64,000 nucleotides of DNA from a virus, in the IMG/VR virus record IMGVR_UViG_3300042311_001406, positions 27,323 through 91,322 of that record; one strand, 5' to 3'. The notes under the pieces were generated by a model. It was given only the letters and a program-made list of their open reading frames with translations. It ran no database searches and was not told where the DNA came from. The stretch's first letter is position 1; every line of letters starts with the position of its first letter. This document shows, piece by piece, positions 5,888 through 15,213 of the stretch. Position numbers and translations under genes: made by a program.

Positions 5888-8614
5888 GTGGCCAACCTCG
5901 ACACCAACCGCATCTGGCAGGCACTCGGGACCTTCTTCTCCGAATACTTCCCGGAGGAGGAGCGTCGGTACTGGGATTCGTACTGGCTGTCGTTTGCAGA
6001 CATCTGCTCCGACCTCTGGGGATACGCCTACCAGATCGACCAGTGTCGATCCGTTTTCTCGGCGCCAGCGTCCTACGAGCGCCTCAACGTCATGCTGAAC
6101 CCAGTCCTGCAGGAGCAGTTGCCGCTGCTCTCGATGCAGCTGTGCTCGGTGTCATCTGTTGGTGGCGTCAACGTCGTGCGTGGCTTCGTTCCGCGCAGCA
6201 AGCTCAGCTTCAAGAAGAACGACATCCCTGGCCGTGGGCTGATTCGCATTGGCGTCGACGTCGTTCCCTATGTTGCCGTCAACGTGATCACGGTGCCATC
6301 TGGCCCAATGGCTGGGTATGTGAGCGAGGCAACGTTCACACTGGGCAGTGTGCTGCCACACAACTACGTCGACACCATCGACCTGAACGAGTCGTTCACC
6401 AAAGACTTTGTTGATCTCGCTTTCCGCGTGCCACAGGTGCCAGGGCAGACGTACATCGATGCCACCAGTGACGGCGTCGACGTCACCCTCGACCAGACAG
6501 GTCTCTTGGAGATCGGTGTCGCTGGCTACAACCGCGAGTTGCTGGAGTACCAAAGCTTCTCTCGATCCGGCGACCGCTACGTCTTCACCTTGCCGAGCAC
6601 CTTCAAAGCTCCTGGTGGCGGCGTGCCGCCGAAGACGTCATTCTTCCACGCGCAGGGCGAGCGGGTCCGGGTCTCGAAGCTGATGTCGAGCACCGGCCGG
6701 TGGCAGTTCTTTGGTGCCGGACCGGTCCGCGTCTACAACGACAGCGCCGCAGTCATCAGCATCGACAACGAGCCATCCAGCAGCGCCTGCAGCGCTGTGC
6801 TCTCGGACACCCGCCGTATCCAGAGCAACACCGACTTCGACATGGAAGTCACTCTGATCCTGAACACGTGGATGGAGCCCACCGGCGACAGCGACCGCGC
6901 TGCAGGTTTCCGTGTGAGCGTTGGCCCACATGTGCACGATGTCGCGCTCCGCACGCGCCGTGTGGGCGCAACCACCCTCCACACCCTGGTTGCCACGACG
7001 CCGGATGGAGAGACGGTGCGACTTCTGGCCGAGAAGCCAGAGCGAGTCGTCTTCCGCATCGCCAGGACCAAGAACACGATTGAGCTTCAGGCCAAGGTCG
7101 ATGACGAGCCTGACTTCAGAACCCTGTCCTCACGAACCGTACCCGGCCTTGCCTCGGCGATGGAGCTGTTCTGCCTGGACACGGGCACCGGCACGCCATC
7201 GCTGCTGCGTTTTGACGAGATCGTTCGTCGGCTCGGACAGGCTGTTGGCAGCCAGCGGCTGGAGTCATCGTTCACCGTCAGCGACAGCTTCCCCTGGCGC
7301 TACAGCGTCGACGTGAATGTCGCGACGGCGCCACGGCTCCAAGAGGAGCCCAAAGCTCGCGCTCAGAACCTGAAGACCGTCTTCGATGTGGCAGAAAGCG
7401 GCGGCGCATCCATCCGCTGCGAGGGCGTTGGCGACGATTTCTTCGCCGCCGCCGTCCCACAAAGCGGCGTGCTCGTCATCGCAGGAAAGCGAATCGTCTA
7501 CGACAGCATCTTGCGTGTTGGACCAAAGACTTTCGACTTCTTCGTCCGCGGCGGGAAGATCGATCCAGATCTGATTCCCATCGCCATGGGCACTGACGCG
7601 ATCGCGCGCACCCGGACGCTTTCAACGTCCGAGTTCCAATTCAACGGCGACAGCACGTTGTGGTTGCGCGACCCTCCGACTCGCAGCCAGTTGTGGGCGC
7701 CGCTGGCGCATGTCGATGAGCACGAGATCCAGAAGATCTACGGGCCGCTCGTCGGCATGGATGCCGTCAAGAGCAGCGAGAGCTACGCCCGCCGCGTGCA
7801 GGGCGCGTTCTTCGCCCTCATGAACGGACCCGCGATCGAGAACGTGCACATCGGCGTTCACCTCGCTCTCGGCCTGCCTGCGGCCAAGATCGACGGGGTC
7901 GTGACCGAAGTCGCCGTGCAGCGTGACGCGGTTGGCCGGGTCATCCGCCAGACGATGACGATCTCCGGCGCTGACGGCGTCGCCATCCACGAGCTCGACC
8001 CAGGCCTGCCCTCGCTGTGGAGCGTCGGCCTCGGCGACCGCGTGGAGAAGTTCCAGCCTCTGACGTCAGGCGTTGAAGTGCTCGACGTCGAGACAGATCC
8101 GAACTGGGGCACCCGGTTCGGTGGCACGGCGCCGACGGAGAAGAGCCTGGAGCGCTGGAATGCATTCGGCGTTCTCGCTGACGTCTCGGCGCTCGGAGAT
8201 GACGCCAGCATCTACGACGCCGTGAAGTTCGCGATCCGCATCAGGCCTCTGTGGGCCAAGCTCTACTTCAGCTTCACGATGGGTGAACTTGGTCACGAGC
8301 ACCTGCAGGTGTCTGACGACAGCTTCTTCACGCAGTCTGTCGGCGACATCGAAGACATCAGCTTCGACCACGGGACACCGCCGCTGCCAGGTCAAGAGCA
8401 ATTGCGGATGGGTGACGGCCACAAGATGGGCTGGGGCAAGTTCATGGGTGACCACAACCTGTGGAAGCCGTTCCCTTTCATGAGCCCATTCCTGCACATG
8501 GGGATCGGCTTGACGATGGGCATGGAGCCTCGTGTCGTCATTGGCGATCCAGATCAGGATGGTCACGCCTACGAAGCGCTCACGGCAACCGCCATCGAAG
8601 AGGTCGATGTATGA
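5888..8614 (+). CDS. Large tail/baseplate structural protein with LamG-like region
   Basis: 908 aa. The start is GTG 5888. There is no Shine-Dalgarno, but a TAGTAC box lies at 5872-5877. The N-terminal about 100 residues are helical and aromatic (FFSEYFPEEERRYWDSYW), suiting docking to a baseplate. Residues about 315-455 ('FDMEVTLILNTWME...RAAGFRVSVGP...ELQAKVDDEP...LLRFDEIV') resemble a concanavalin/LamG beta-sandwich, often found in phage adhesins. The C-terminus is Met/Gly/Phe-rich with several MGxG motifs and ends near 'MGMEPRVVIGDP'. Its position after the J-like protein suggests a baseplate-to-fibre connector. The stop overlaps the next start (ATGA). Confidence 0.65.
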   Translation: MANLDTNRIWQALGTFFSEYFPEEERRYWDSYWLSFADICSDLWGYAYQIDQCRSVFSAPASYERLNVMLNPVLQEQLPLLSMQLCSVSSVGGVNVVRGFVPRSKLSFKKNDIPGRGLIRIGVDVVPYVAVNVITVPSGPMAGYVSEATFTLGSVLPHNYVDTIDLNESFTKDFVDLAFRVPQVPGQTYIDATSDGVDVTLDQTGLLEIGVAGYNRELLEYQSFSRSGDRYVFTLPSTFKAPGGGVPPKTSFFHAQGERVRVSKLMSSTGRWQFFGAGPVRVYNDSAAVISIDNEPSSSACSAVLSDTRRIQSNTDFDMEVTLILNTWMEPTGDSDRAAGFRVSVGPHVHDVALRTRRVGATTLHTLVATTPDGETVRLLAEKPERVVFRIARTKNTIELQAKVDDEPDFRTLSSRTVPGLASAMELFCLDTGTGTPSLLRFDEIVRRLGQAVGSQRLESSFTVSDSFPWRYSVDVNVATAPRLQEEPKARAQNLKTVFDVAESGGASIRCEGVGDDFFAAAVPQSGVLVIAGKRIVYDSILRVGPKTFDFFVRGGKIDPDLIPIAMGTDAIARTRTLSTSEFQFNGDSTLWLRDPPTRSQLWAPLAHVDEHEIQKIYGPLVGMDAVKSSESYARRVQGAFFALMNGPAIENVHIGVHLALGLPAAKIDGVVTEVAVQRDAVGRVIRQTMTISGADGVAIHELDPGLPSLWSVGLGDRVEKFQPLTSGVEVLDVETDPNWGTRFGGTAPTEKSLERWNAFGVLADVSALGDDASIYDAVKFAIRIRPLWAKLYFSFTMGELGHEHLQVSDDSFFTQSVGDIEDISFDHGTPPLPGQEQLRMGDGHKMGWGKFMGDHNLWKPFPFMSPFLHMGIGLTMGMEPRVVIGDPDQDGHAYEALTATAIEEVDV

Positions 8615-8949
8615 TCATCAGCGTCGCCACCAGTGATGGTGCAACCGGAGAACGGCTGCTCTTCGTCAACAAACACCGGAGCCCAGCGCTCTTGGCTGTG
8701 ATGCTGGTCAGCCTTGGACAGCCTGAGACCTGGGTGCCATCCACGGGAGAGGTCACAGCGATCGTCAAACAGATGGACCTCATCGTCGTCGACGTCACCG
8801 TCATTGGCGCCTTCAACGGCACGCTGACGCTCTCGTCATCCGGTGGCCAATGGCTGGCGGCCAGAAACGTGGTCATCGGCGTCGGCGAGCGCAAGATCGT
8901 CAGGTTCCGCTTTTCGTTCAGCGAGCAGCGAGAGAAATCGCTGTCCTGA
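8611..8949 (+). CDS. Small beta-rich tail-associated protein
   Basis: 112 aa. ATG 8611 overlaps the previous stop by 4 nt. A longer reading frame upstream is a shadow of the 908-aa gene. The sequence alternates hydrophobic and polar residues (DLIVVDVTVIGAFNGTLTLSS, then RKIVRFRFSFSE), as in a small beta-sandwich. The coupling suggests it works with the 908-aa protein. No specific family is recognised. Confidence 0.6.
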   Translation: MIISVATSDGATGERLLFVNKHRSPALLAVMLVSLGQPETWVPSTGEVTAIVKQMDLIVVDVTVIGAFNGTLTLSSSGGQWLAARNVVIGVGERKIVRFRFSFSEQREKSLS

Positions 8950-9023
8950 TAGCGTTCAGCAAGTCTTTGTTTCTCGTGACGATGAAGTGTGGCATCATTC
9001 ACGCCACCACGGAGCCTGTGAGC

Positions 9024-9905
9024 ATGAACAACGCGGTCAAGGTCAAACATTCCGTGCAGGGCATCTTCCGCGGTCGGCAGATGATCGAAGTCGGCGGTCG
9101 CCGTTTCGACATCAACGATCCAGATGTCATGGAGATCCGGGACGAGCTTGCCGCCAAAGCCAGCAAAGACTTCGGCGTCAAACTGCAAAGCGTTCACCGT
9201 CACAACCTCGTCGTGAACAGTGGCCGCCTGATGACATGCCGCAAGCTTGCCGAGCGCGATCTGAACGCCGTCATCTACGCGGTGCAGTTTGGCGACTGCA
9301 AGGTCGACGGCGTCGTCAGCAAAGACCTCTTCCCTCCAGACCTCAGCGACAACCGCCTGGTCCGCGAGATCCGCACCATCGGCGGCGCGCCGGGTGCCAC
9401 CTTCGAGCTCGACGGCTACGAGTACCCGGAGCAGGTGGTCAAGGTTGCACCGGCTGGCCTTCCAGGCTCGTTGACGGGCGGCGAGGTCTCGACGTTCACC
9501 GACGCCTCCTCGGACTTCGTGGTGGCGGGTGTCACCGACGACGATGTCGTCAACGCGGTCATCGGCGGCGAAAGCTTCACGCTGCCCATCAAGCGTGTCG
9601 TCGGCCCCCATGACCTTGAGGTCGAGAACAACGGCGGCATCGCTGGCGCCGGCATCTCGTACACGATCACGACACCAGCAGGGCAGGTCCTGTTCCGTAA
9701 GTTCGTCAGCGGTGAGAACTTCCCGACGTCGCTCTACGGACCGATGACCATCGCACACGAAGCAGGCCTCCTGTTCAGCGACGGCACACTCTTTAACCGC
9801 GTCGTATTCGCGCCAAGCTCGCCGACCAATGGGCTCATCTTCCAGCCGATGGACATCAACGGCGTCACGCTTGGCGTGCAGGTCGATTGGCTCATCGTCA
9901 TCTGA
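9024..9905 (+). CDS. Virion structural protein, baseplate/fibre region
   Basis: 293 aa. ATG 9024 is preferred because GGAG (9011-9014) precedes it at good spacing. An in-frame ATG at 8982 would add 14 residues without one. The N-terminal 60 residues are basic and helical (FRGRQMIEVGGRRFDINDPDVMEIRDELAAKASKDFG). The rest is beta-rich with Gly/Asp turns. Gene order puts it among baseplate and fibre proteins. I do not recognise the family. Confidence 0.6.
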   Translation: MNNAVKVKHSVQGIFRGRQMIEVGGRRFDINDPDVMEIRDELAAKASKDFGVKLQSVHRHNLVVNSGRLMTCRKLAERDLNAVIYAVQFGDCKVDGVVSKDLFPPDLSDNRLVREIRTIGGAPGATFELDGYEYPEQVVKVAPAGLPGSLTGGEVSTFTDASSDFVVAGVTDDDVVNAVIGGESFTLPIKRVVGPHDLEVENNGGIAGAGISYTITTPAGQVLFRKFVSGENFPTSLYGPMTIAHEAGLLFSDGTLFNRVVFAPSSPTNGLIFQPMDINGVTLGVQVDWLIVI

Positions 9906-9969
9906 CGCGCCCGACACTGCTGCCGCCAGCACCATCTCGATCCAGATCGAACATCCCTGAGGTTCACCA

Positions 9970-12270
9970 ATGACCACGAGCATCTTCCCCTGGTACAATG
10001 TCGATCTCGATGCAGGTCGATTCCTTGAGCTGTTCCGACAGGTTGTTCGGAGCGGCGTCGTCGAAGGCAGCGAGGTCACTGCAGGGTCCAGCGGCTGGAA
10101 CATCAGCATCAATGCCGGCAAGGTCTTGGCTGACGGCAGCGTCGTCTACGACGACCTGACGAAGCTCAACCACACGAACCTCGGCCACGTCGCTGGCAAC
10201 GATGGCCACTACGCCGTCTACGAGACGTACGCCTACGCGCCCACGAACCCGCCGCCAGCACCCGCCTACTTGGTAGCCGCAGCGACGCCGCCGCTGCAGC
10301 CGGTTGTGCCTGGTGGTGGCGTCAAGCTCGCTGACATCTTCATCCCGGACACGGCGACCAGCATCCTGAGCCCAGGCGTGCGCATCGTCAACGCGCCCAA
10401 GCTCTTCTCGCGCGCCGACAGCGGAGAGCTGATCGATCGTCTGGTGATGAGCATCGGCAACACGCAGACGCGAACGAATGGCGCCGTCAACTACGACGAC
10501 ACGACCGGCAACATCACGCTCACACAGAACCTCATCATCGAGGCCACGTGCTCGTCGCACCGTCAGCAGTTTGAAGAGGCCCCGCCGTTGGTCCGCGGCG
10601 TCATCCCTGCTGGCACCTACGCGGTCCCTGGTACGTCGCCGAACCGTGATGTGCTGGTGTACACCCTCTTCGACCGAAGCGTCCCGAACGAGAACCTGGC
10701 GTGCACGCTCAAGTTCTTGGATCGAAACGCTCCAGACTTCGGCAACGTCACGGAGCTTTTGCTGCCGTCGAACCACACCAAGATCAAGATCCTGGGCATC
10801 GTCAGCGGCACCCGCATGTCGCTGGTCGACCTGAACGGCCAAATGCCGCCGCCAGATGCTGATGATCGCAAGTTCTTGCGGGATGCTGCTGATGGACAGC
10901 ACCTGTGGGAACTCGTCAGCGACAGCAAGTCGGTGGGTGGCCACAAGGCAGGTGTCTCGAACATCACGGCTCGTGACGCCATCGCCAGCGACCTGCGGAA
11001 GCAAGGCATGATCTGCTACGTCCAAAGCACTGGCCTGTTTTACGTGCTTGAAGGTGGCCTCACCAACAGCGACTGGCGCGTCTTCAACGACTCGAATTTC
11101 GCCATCGGCGGCCACCACGTCGTCGCCGATCAGGCAACGCTGCTGGCGATCCCCAGTAAGTATCTGCGCACCGGGATGTCGGCGTACCAGGTCGACACCA
11201 GCGCCGTGCGTCGCTGGAAAGAGAACATCTCGATCGGCACGCCCAACAACTGGGACTTTGAGTTCTATAGTCGCGGTGACGAGCTTGGCGCCAGGATCGG
11301 TGTCGACACCATCTACCCTGGCAACGAGTTCACGGCCAGCACCAAGATCGCAAAGCGAGAACTCAAAGCGCTGGCATTCCTCGGCAAAAACCCAGATGCG
11401 AATGCCGGATCTCGCGTCGTCAATGGCGGTGAGCTGGTGCCGTTTGAAGTCGGCAGCGTGCCGATGGCGCTCCTGCATCCAACGACCGCGATCACAGCCA
11501 ATGCGACTGAGGGGGCCACCAGCTTCGTGCGCACCACCAGCGCCGTACAGATCAGCCTGAACACGGGCGTTCCGGCGTCGTTCATTGGTGGCGTGGTGCC
11601 CAGCTCGTACCCGTCGAACGTGTACTGCTTCCTGCGAAGCGATGGCTCGCTCCGGGCCAGCACCGTGGCGCCAGATTCCCGAGGTCGCCCATCGGCGGCT
11701 GACGCCACCTACACGACGAGCGACTACTGCTACGTCGGCATGCTGCGACCCAAGGCCAATGTCGGCGACTTCACGGCGGTGTGGGGCACTTTCAGCGTGA
11801 GCCACGACGGAGACGGACGTCGTCACATCATGTTCGACATGGATGAGACGGCTCTGTACGGGTCCAGCGTGTTCGGCTCCATCACGGAAGGCGTTCCGGA
11901 AACGATCGACACTGGTCCAGTGTCGGGTCCCGCCACACTGTTCCCGACTTCCATCGACGTCGACGCCAACCACCTCATCACGGTGGCCTGCGGCTCGGAT
12001 GGTCTTGAGGCTGTACTGGAGGCGACCATCGGCGGCGCCATGATCACAGCTCGCGTTCTCAGCAACGCCACTCCGGCCGGCATCAACGGATCGGCGTTTG
12101 CCACCACCACAACGCCCAGCCGCGCAGACCGCCCCAGGGTCAAGCTCTCGCTGAACGTTTCAGCGGCGACAGGTGCTTTCCGCGCCTGCAAGCACGAGCT
12201 GCGCTACACTGGCATCCTTGAGAACGTCAACCGTCCGATCACCCTTCGCCAGAGCACGTTCCTGCCATGA
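9970..12270 (+). CDS. Large tail fibre/baseplate protein
   Basis: 766 aa, starting at ATG 9970 with GAGGT upstream. The N-terminus 'FPWYNVDLDAGRFLELFRQVV...SSGWNISINAGKVLADGSVVYDDL' has the features of the attachment region seen in several phage fibre proteins, where a short helix is followed by beta structure rich in NAG and G turns. The rest is beta-rich, low in Cys, with many S, T, G and N residues, as in trimeric fibres. It is translationally coupled (ATGA) to two small downstream genes, forming a fibre cluster. A host-binding role is an inference. Confidence 0.6.
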   Translation: MTTSIFPWYNVDLDAGRFLELFRQVVRSGVVEGSEVTAGSSGWNISINAGKVLADGSVVYDDLTKLNHTNLGHVAGNDGHYAVYETYAYAPTNPPPAPAYLVAAATPPLQPVVPGGGVKLADIFIPDTATSILSPGVRIVNAPKLFSRADSGELIDRLVMSIGNTQTRTNGAVNYDDTTGNITLTQNLIIEATCSSHRQQFEEAPPLVRGVIPAGTYAVPGTSPNRDVLVYTLFDRSVPNENLACTLKFLDRNAPDFGNVTELLLPSNHTKIKILGIVSGTRMSLVDLNGQMPPPDADDRKFLRDAADGQHLWELVSDSKSVGGHKAGVSNITARDAIASDLRKQGMICYVQSTGLFYVLEGGLTNSDWRVFNDSNFAIGGHHVVADQATLLAIPSKYLRTGMSAYQVDTSAVRRWKENISIGTPNNWDFEFYSRGDELGARIGVDTIYPGNEFTASTKIAKRELKALAFLGKNPDANAGSRVVNGGELVPFEVGSVPMALLHPTTAITANATEGATSFVRTTSAVQISLNTGVPASFIGGVVPSSYPSNVYCFLRSDGSLRASTVAPDSRGRPSAADATYTTSDYCYVGMLRPKANVGDFTAVWGTFSVSHDGDGRRHIMFDMDETALYGSSVFGSITEGVPETIDTGPVSGPATLFPTSIDVDANHLITVACGSDGLEAVLEATIGGAMITARVLSNATPAGINGSAFATTTTPSRADRPRVKLSLNVSAATGAFRACKHELRYTGILENVNRPITLRQSTFLP

Positions 12271-12542
12271 GCCTTCCCACCTGCCGCATCACTGGAACCA
12301 TCATCAACGCCCAAGGCTCACCTCGCAGCCGTGTGCGATTCACAGCAAGGATCAGCTCGACTGGAGATCTCCCATCTGCGGTCACCCAGGACACGGTGGC
12401 CGTCTTCACCGACGGGAACGGCCAGTTCGAGCTCGATCTTCTGCAAGGTGTCGAGGTGATTCTCATCTCTGAGGAACTGCGCTACTACAAGCGCACCACG
12501 GTGCCGAGCTTGTCCACCATCGACTTCAGGAGCCTGACATGA
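12267..12542 (+). CDS. Small transthyretin/carboxypeptidase-regulatory-like protein
   Basis: 91 aa. The pattern 'CRITGTIINAQGSPRSRVRFTAR...TDGNGQFELDLLQGVEVILISEE' fits the carboxypeptidase-regulatory (transthyretin-like) beta-sandwich, whose members begin with G.v.d..G.P...v.v and continue with td..G.f.l.l..G.Y.v. Such domains serve as adaptor modules on phage tails. Both ends overlap neighbouring genes by 4 nt, so it belongs to the fibre operon. Confidence 0.6.
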   Translation: MSLPTCRITGTIINAQGSPRSRVRFTARISSTGDLPSAVTQDTVAVFTDGNGQFELDLLQGVEVILISEELRYYKRTTVPSLSTIDFRSLT

Positions 12543-13210
12543 GCGAGTACGTCCAGATCTCTGGAGCCGGGAACCAGAACGCGCAGAACGTGTTGCGTGT
12601 GGTGTTCTCCGGCGCCGACCAGAGCGACATCCCACAGCTTCAGGCCTGGGCCGATTTCAACCTGAACACCACCAACATCGAGGCGCTGCAGGGTACGCCG
12701 GTCAACGGCGAACGCAGCATGCTCGTGGCCAAGAGCACGCACGCTGGACCCTCTGGCGTCGACTGGCCTGTGGGCTTGGCGCAGACGCCTGGTGGCGCTG
12801 TGGCCAACCGGCTTCGCGGCAACGACGCCTTCGTGCTTCTGGGGACCTCGGCCCCTGTCGCTCCATTCCCAGTGGCGCGGACCTTCAACATGGCCTTGCT
12901 GGTCCCTGCTGATGCCAGCCCTGGTGGCGTCGGCTTCCAGCCTGTGGTGGCCGTGAAGGTCTTCTACGCAGGCGCCCCGCCGACGATCGAATTCGAGTGC
13001 AACGAAGGCTCTGATGGATCGCCAGTTTGGCGGCCGCTGACCAGCTCGCCGCAGGGCGTCAACATGCCCATCGCCGCCAACAATGGGTTGCTGTTCACGG
13101 GGCCAAACACGGTGCCTGGCACTGGCAGCAACAATGGCAGCATCGACCCCATCACCAAGCCAGGCTCTGGTGAGAAGGTCGCTGAAGAAGTTTGGGTCCG
13201 GAGCCTCTGA
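12539..13210 (+). CDS. Virion structural protein in the fibre cluster
   Basis: 223 aa, beta-rich, with N-terminal 'VLRVVFSGADQSDIPQLQAWADFNLNTTNIEALQGTPV' and a long Gly/Asn/Thr/Pro-rich C-terminal tail (TGPNTVPGTGSNNGS...KPGSGEK) that looks flexible. No enzymatic motif is seen. It is coupled by ATGA overlap upstream and TGATG downstream. Probably a fibre-associated or decoration component of the tail. Confidence 0.55.
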   Translation: MSEYVQISGAGNQNAQNVLRVVFSGADQSDIPQLQAWADFNLNTTNIEALQGTPVNGERSMLVAKSTHAGPSGVDWPVGLAQTPGGAVANRLRGNDAFVLLGTSAPVAPFPVARTFNMALLVPADASPGGVGFQPVVAVKVFYAGAPPTIEFECNEGSDGSPVWRPLTSSPQGVNMPIAANNGLLFTGPNTVPGTGSNNGSIDPITKPGSGEKVAEEVWVRSL

Positions 13211-13557
13211 TGTTTTTCGCTGTCACCAAAGACGACAAGGTCATCAGCGGCCAGGAGCTGGAGTGGTCCGGGATTCCGGCCGATGTCGTGATCAAGTCGC
13301 TGCAATGCAAACTGAAAGACACCAGTGGGCGAGTGATCGCGAACTTTGAGGTCGAGGGTTTCGATGAATACGGCTTCCAGCGTTATGACCTTGTTGCTCA
13401 GCAAGGCCTCATTGGTCGTGGCATCCAGCTGCTCGCGCGTCGTGGTGAAGTTGTTGTCGTACACGACGTCGACATTCACTCCGGCACCACTCGCATTTCT
13501 TCGATCAGCAAAGACGCATGCTCCTACCGGAAAGATCTGTGGAGGTCTGGATGCTGA
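13210..13557 (+). CDS. Small hypothetical structural-region protein
   Basis: 115 aa. ATG 13210 shares its A with the upstream TGA (TGATG), which fixes the start. The sequence is mixed alpha/beta (VIKSLQCKLKDTSGRVIANFEVEGFDEYGFQRYDLVAQQGLIGRGIQLLARRGEVVVVHDVDI) and has three Cys near the ends. The function is not recognised. It overlaps the next gene by 7 nt. Confidence 0.55.
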   Translation: MFFAVTKDDKVISGQELEWSGIPADVVIKSLQCKLKDTSGRVIANFEVEGFDEYGFQRYDLVAQQGLIGRGIQLLARRGEVVVVHDVDIHSGTTRISSISKDACSYRKDLWRSGC

Positions 13558-13874
13558 CGGAAGGCAAGCAAAGGATCGACTTCGGCGCCAGGGTGTCTTT
13601 GTTTCCCGGCAAGGACACCTCCGAAAGCCTGCTCTTCTTCGACATGGTAGCGGTTGGCTTGGTCGCACGCATCATCGTCGAGCTCGACGCCAGTAAGCAT
13701 CAGATTATCCGCGAAATCACGATGCACAAGTCTCCGTACGCGAGCCAGGAGTTCATCTCCTACATGGAGGAGTGCGGTTTCAAGGTGAACGTGGTCGATC
13801 ATCTCGCTGGTGAGGTGGTCAAGGTTTCACCGTCGACAGACCTGAACCCTATCCAACCGCCCGATAGAATCTGA
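13551..13874 (+). CDS. Small hypothetical protein
   Basis: 107 aa. ATG 13551 is chosen over ATG 13518 because GGAGG (13541-13545) sits at 5-nt spacing. It has a hydrophobic centre (SLLFFDMVAVGLVARIIVEL) and a helical charged second half (ASQEFISYMEECGFKVNVVDHL). Unrecognised. It closes the fibre cluster. The following 55 nt hold the start region of the patatin gene. Confidence 0.5.
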   Translation: MLTEGKQRIDFGARVSLFPGKDTSESLLFFDMVAVGLVARIIVELDASKHQIIREITMHKSPYASQEFISYMEECGFKVNVVDHLAGEVVKVSPSTDLNPIQPPDRI

Positions 13875-13907
13875 CACACGGCCAACCAATTTGATGACCG
13901 TCGGTTC

Positions 13908-13928
13908 CCGGCAACGTAGAATTGCCGG
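13908..13928 (+). promoter_or_regulatory. Palindrome and -10-like box at the patatin start
   Basis: CCGGCAA (13908-13914) and TTGCCGG (13922-13928) form a 7-bp perfect inverted repeat that encloses a TAGAAT box (13917-13922) and ends one base before ATG 13930. It could be an operator over a promoter that starts a leaderless message, or a hairpin at the start codon. Confidence 0.45.
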
Positions 13929-13929
13929 C

Positions 13930-14892
13930 ATGACGAAACCGACGGCCATCTCTTTGTCTGCTGCAGTCCAAGGGCTCCCGCCTTCGGACGTGAATCGCCC
14001 TGTCCGCAGCCTGGAGACAGACCTTTGGTTGGTGCTGAGCGGCAGTGGGGCAAAGTACCCTGCCTACTTCGGCGCCGTGCGGCGCTTCATCACCAAGTAC
14101 GGCCGCCGCTTCAGCCGCTTCTGTGGCTGCAGTGGTGGGGCCTTGGCGGCCGCCTTGATGGCGACCGGCAAAGACATCCAGGAGTGCATCGAGATCGCGA
14201 AGGCCATCAACCCGAGCGAGTACCTCGACAGCAACATCTTCACGCCTGCTGTCATCGTGTGGCCATTCAACAACGAAGGTCTCTACGACGGCGACAAGCT
14301 GCTTGGAGTGCTCCGCAAGGTCTTCAAAGGACTGAAGATGGCTGACCTGCAGCATGAGCTGCACGTCGTCACCTACAACATCCAGCGCAAGCAGACGATG
14401 ATCTGGGGCAACCGCCCCATCAACCATCCGAATGCTGTCTACGCTCCAGACATGGAGGTTGCGCTTCTGGTGCGGGCCAGCATCAGCCTCCCGCTGATCT
14501 TCAACATGGTGAAGATCAAGTACAACCGTCTCATCGGCGGCAAGGTCGTCGAGGACTACCACATCGACGGCGGCGTCGGCGGGAACTTCCCGATCGACAT
14601 CTTTGGCGACAGTTCACGAGTTGTTGGCCTCAGGTTCAAGCAGCAGAGCCAAGATGTCGCGACGCCCATCAACAACAAGATCGACCTGATCTCCTCTGTT
14701 GTTGACGCCTTCATCGACTCAACCATGAAGGAGCACATTGAAGATGCGCTGCACGCAAAACAGGTTCACATCGACACGAAGTTCAACGGCCTCGACTTCA
14801 ATCTGACGCCTTCAGCCTTCAACGGACTGATGCAGGATGGGGAACGCTGTGTCGACCAATGGATGAAGGAGAATGCTGATGACGCTCGCTGA
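13930..14892 (+). CDS. Patatin-like phospholipase
   Basis: 320 aa. Features of the patatin (Ser-Asp dyad) acyl-hydrolase family are an oxyanion-type glycine loop 'LVLSGSGAKYPAYFGAV' (about 36-52), a nucleophile elbow G-C-S-G-G with Ser68, and 'HIDGGVGGNFP' with Asp213 in the D-G-G motif. The catalytic set is complete, so lipase activity on membrane phospholipids is likely. ATG 13930 has no Shine-Dalgarno. The alternative ATG 13894 would add 12 residues. It overlaps a single-pass membrane protein that resembles a holin, so roles in lysis or membrane remodelling are plausible. Toxicity toward the host or competing phages is possible but not shown. Confidence 0.85.
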   Translation: MTKPTAISLSAAVQGLPPSDVNRPVRSLETDLWLVLSGSGAKYPAYFGAVRRFITKYGRRFSRFCGCSGGALAAALMATGKDIQECIEIAKAINPSEYLDSNIFTPAVIVWPFNNEGLYDGDKLLGVLRKVFKGLKMADLQHELHVVTYNIQRKQTMIWGNRPINHPNAVYAPDMEVALLVRASISLPLIFNMVKIKYNRLIGGKVVEDYHIDGGVGGNFPIDIFGDSSRVVGLRFKQQSQDVATPINNKIDLISSVVDAFIDSTMKEHIEDALHAKQVHIDTKFNGLDFNLTPSAFNGLMQDGERCVDQWMKENADDAR

Positions 14893-15211
14893 AATCGGTT
14901 TGCTCATGCGGGATCTCGGCGGATGGGGTGTCTCAGCCGTCCTTTTGTACGCTTTGAAGAAAATCTATGATGACAAGGAGGCTGCGGCCAAGAAGTACAG
15001 CGTCGAGAAAGACGAAAACTTCAAGATGATTCTTTCGATAAGCGAGAACATGGCTGAGGTGTTGGCGACCAACACCGAGACGAGTCGTGCCCTGAGTGCT
15101 AACCTGCACGAGCTGCGAGACCGCTTCTTGTCAAATGGCAAGGCTGGCGCTGGCAGCCGAACCTTGCTGGCGGGCACCTCAGAAGATGGTCGTTCGCACG
15201 GAGACAGATAG
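14879..15211 (+). CDS. Holin-like single-pass membrane protein
   Basis: 110 aa. ATG 14879 follows AAGGAG (14866-14871) at 7 nt. ATG 14873 is in frame but too close. Residues about 8-27 (LMRDLGGWGVSAVLLYALKK) form one amphipathic/hydrophobic membrane segment. It is followed by a charged coiled-coil region (DDKEAAAKKYSVEKDENFKM...NTETSRALSANLHELRDRF), the layout of BhlA/UviB-type small holins. The start overlaps the patatin gene by 14 nt. Without a recognisable endolysin next to it the holin label is tentative. A membrane anchor for the phospholipase is an alternative. Confidence 0.5.
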   Translation: MTLAEIGLLMRDLGGWGVSAVLLYALKKIYDDKEAAAKKYSVEKDENFKMILSISENMAEVLATNTETSRALSANLHELRDRFLSNGKAGAGSRTLLAGTSEDGRSHGDR

Positions 15212-15213
15212 CC

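Noticed and set aside
8580-10121. 513-codon minus-strand frame
   Set aside because: Shadow of three coupled plus-strand genes. No start signal.
9964-11973. 669-codon minus-strand frame
   Set aside because: Shadow of the 766-aa fibre gene.
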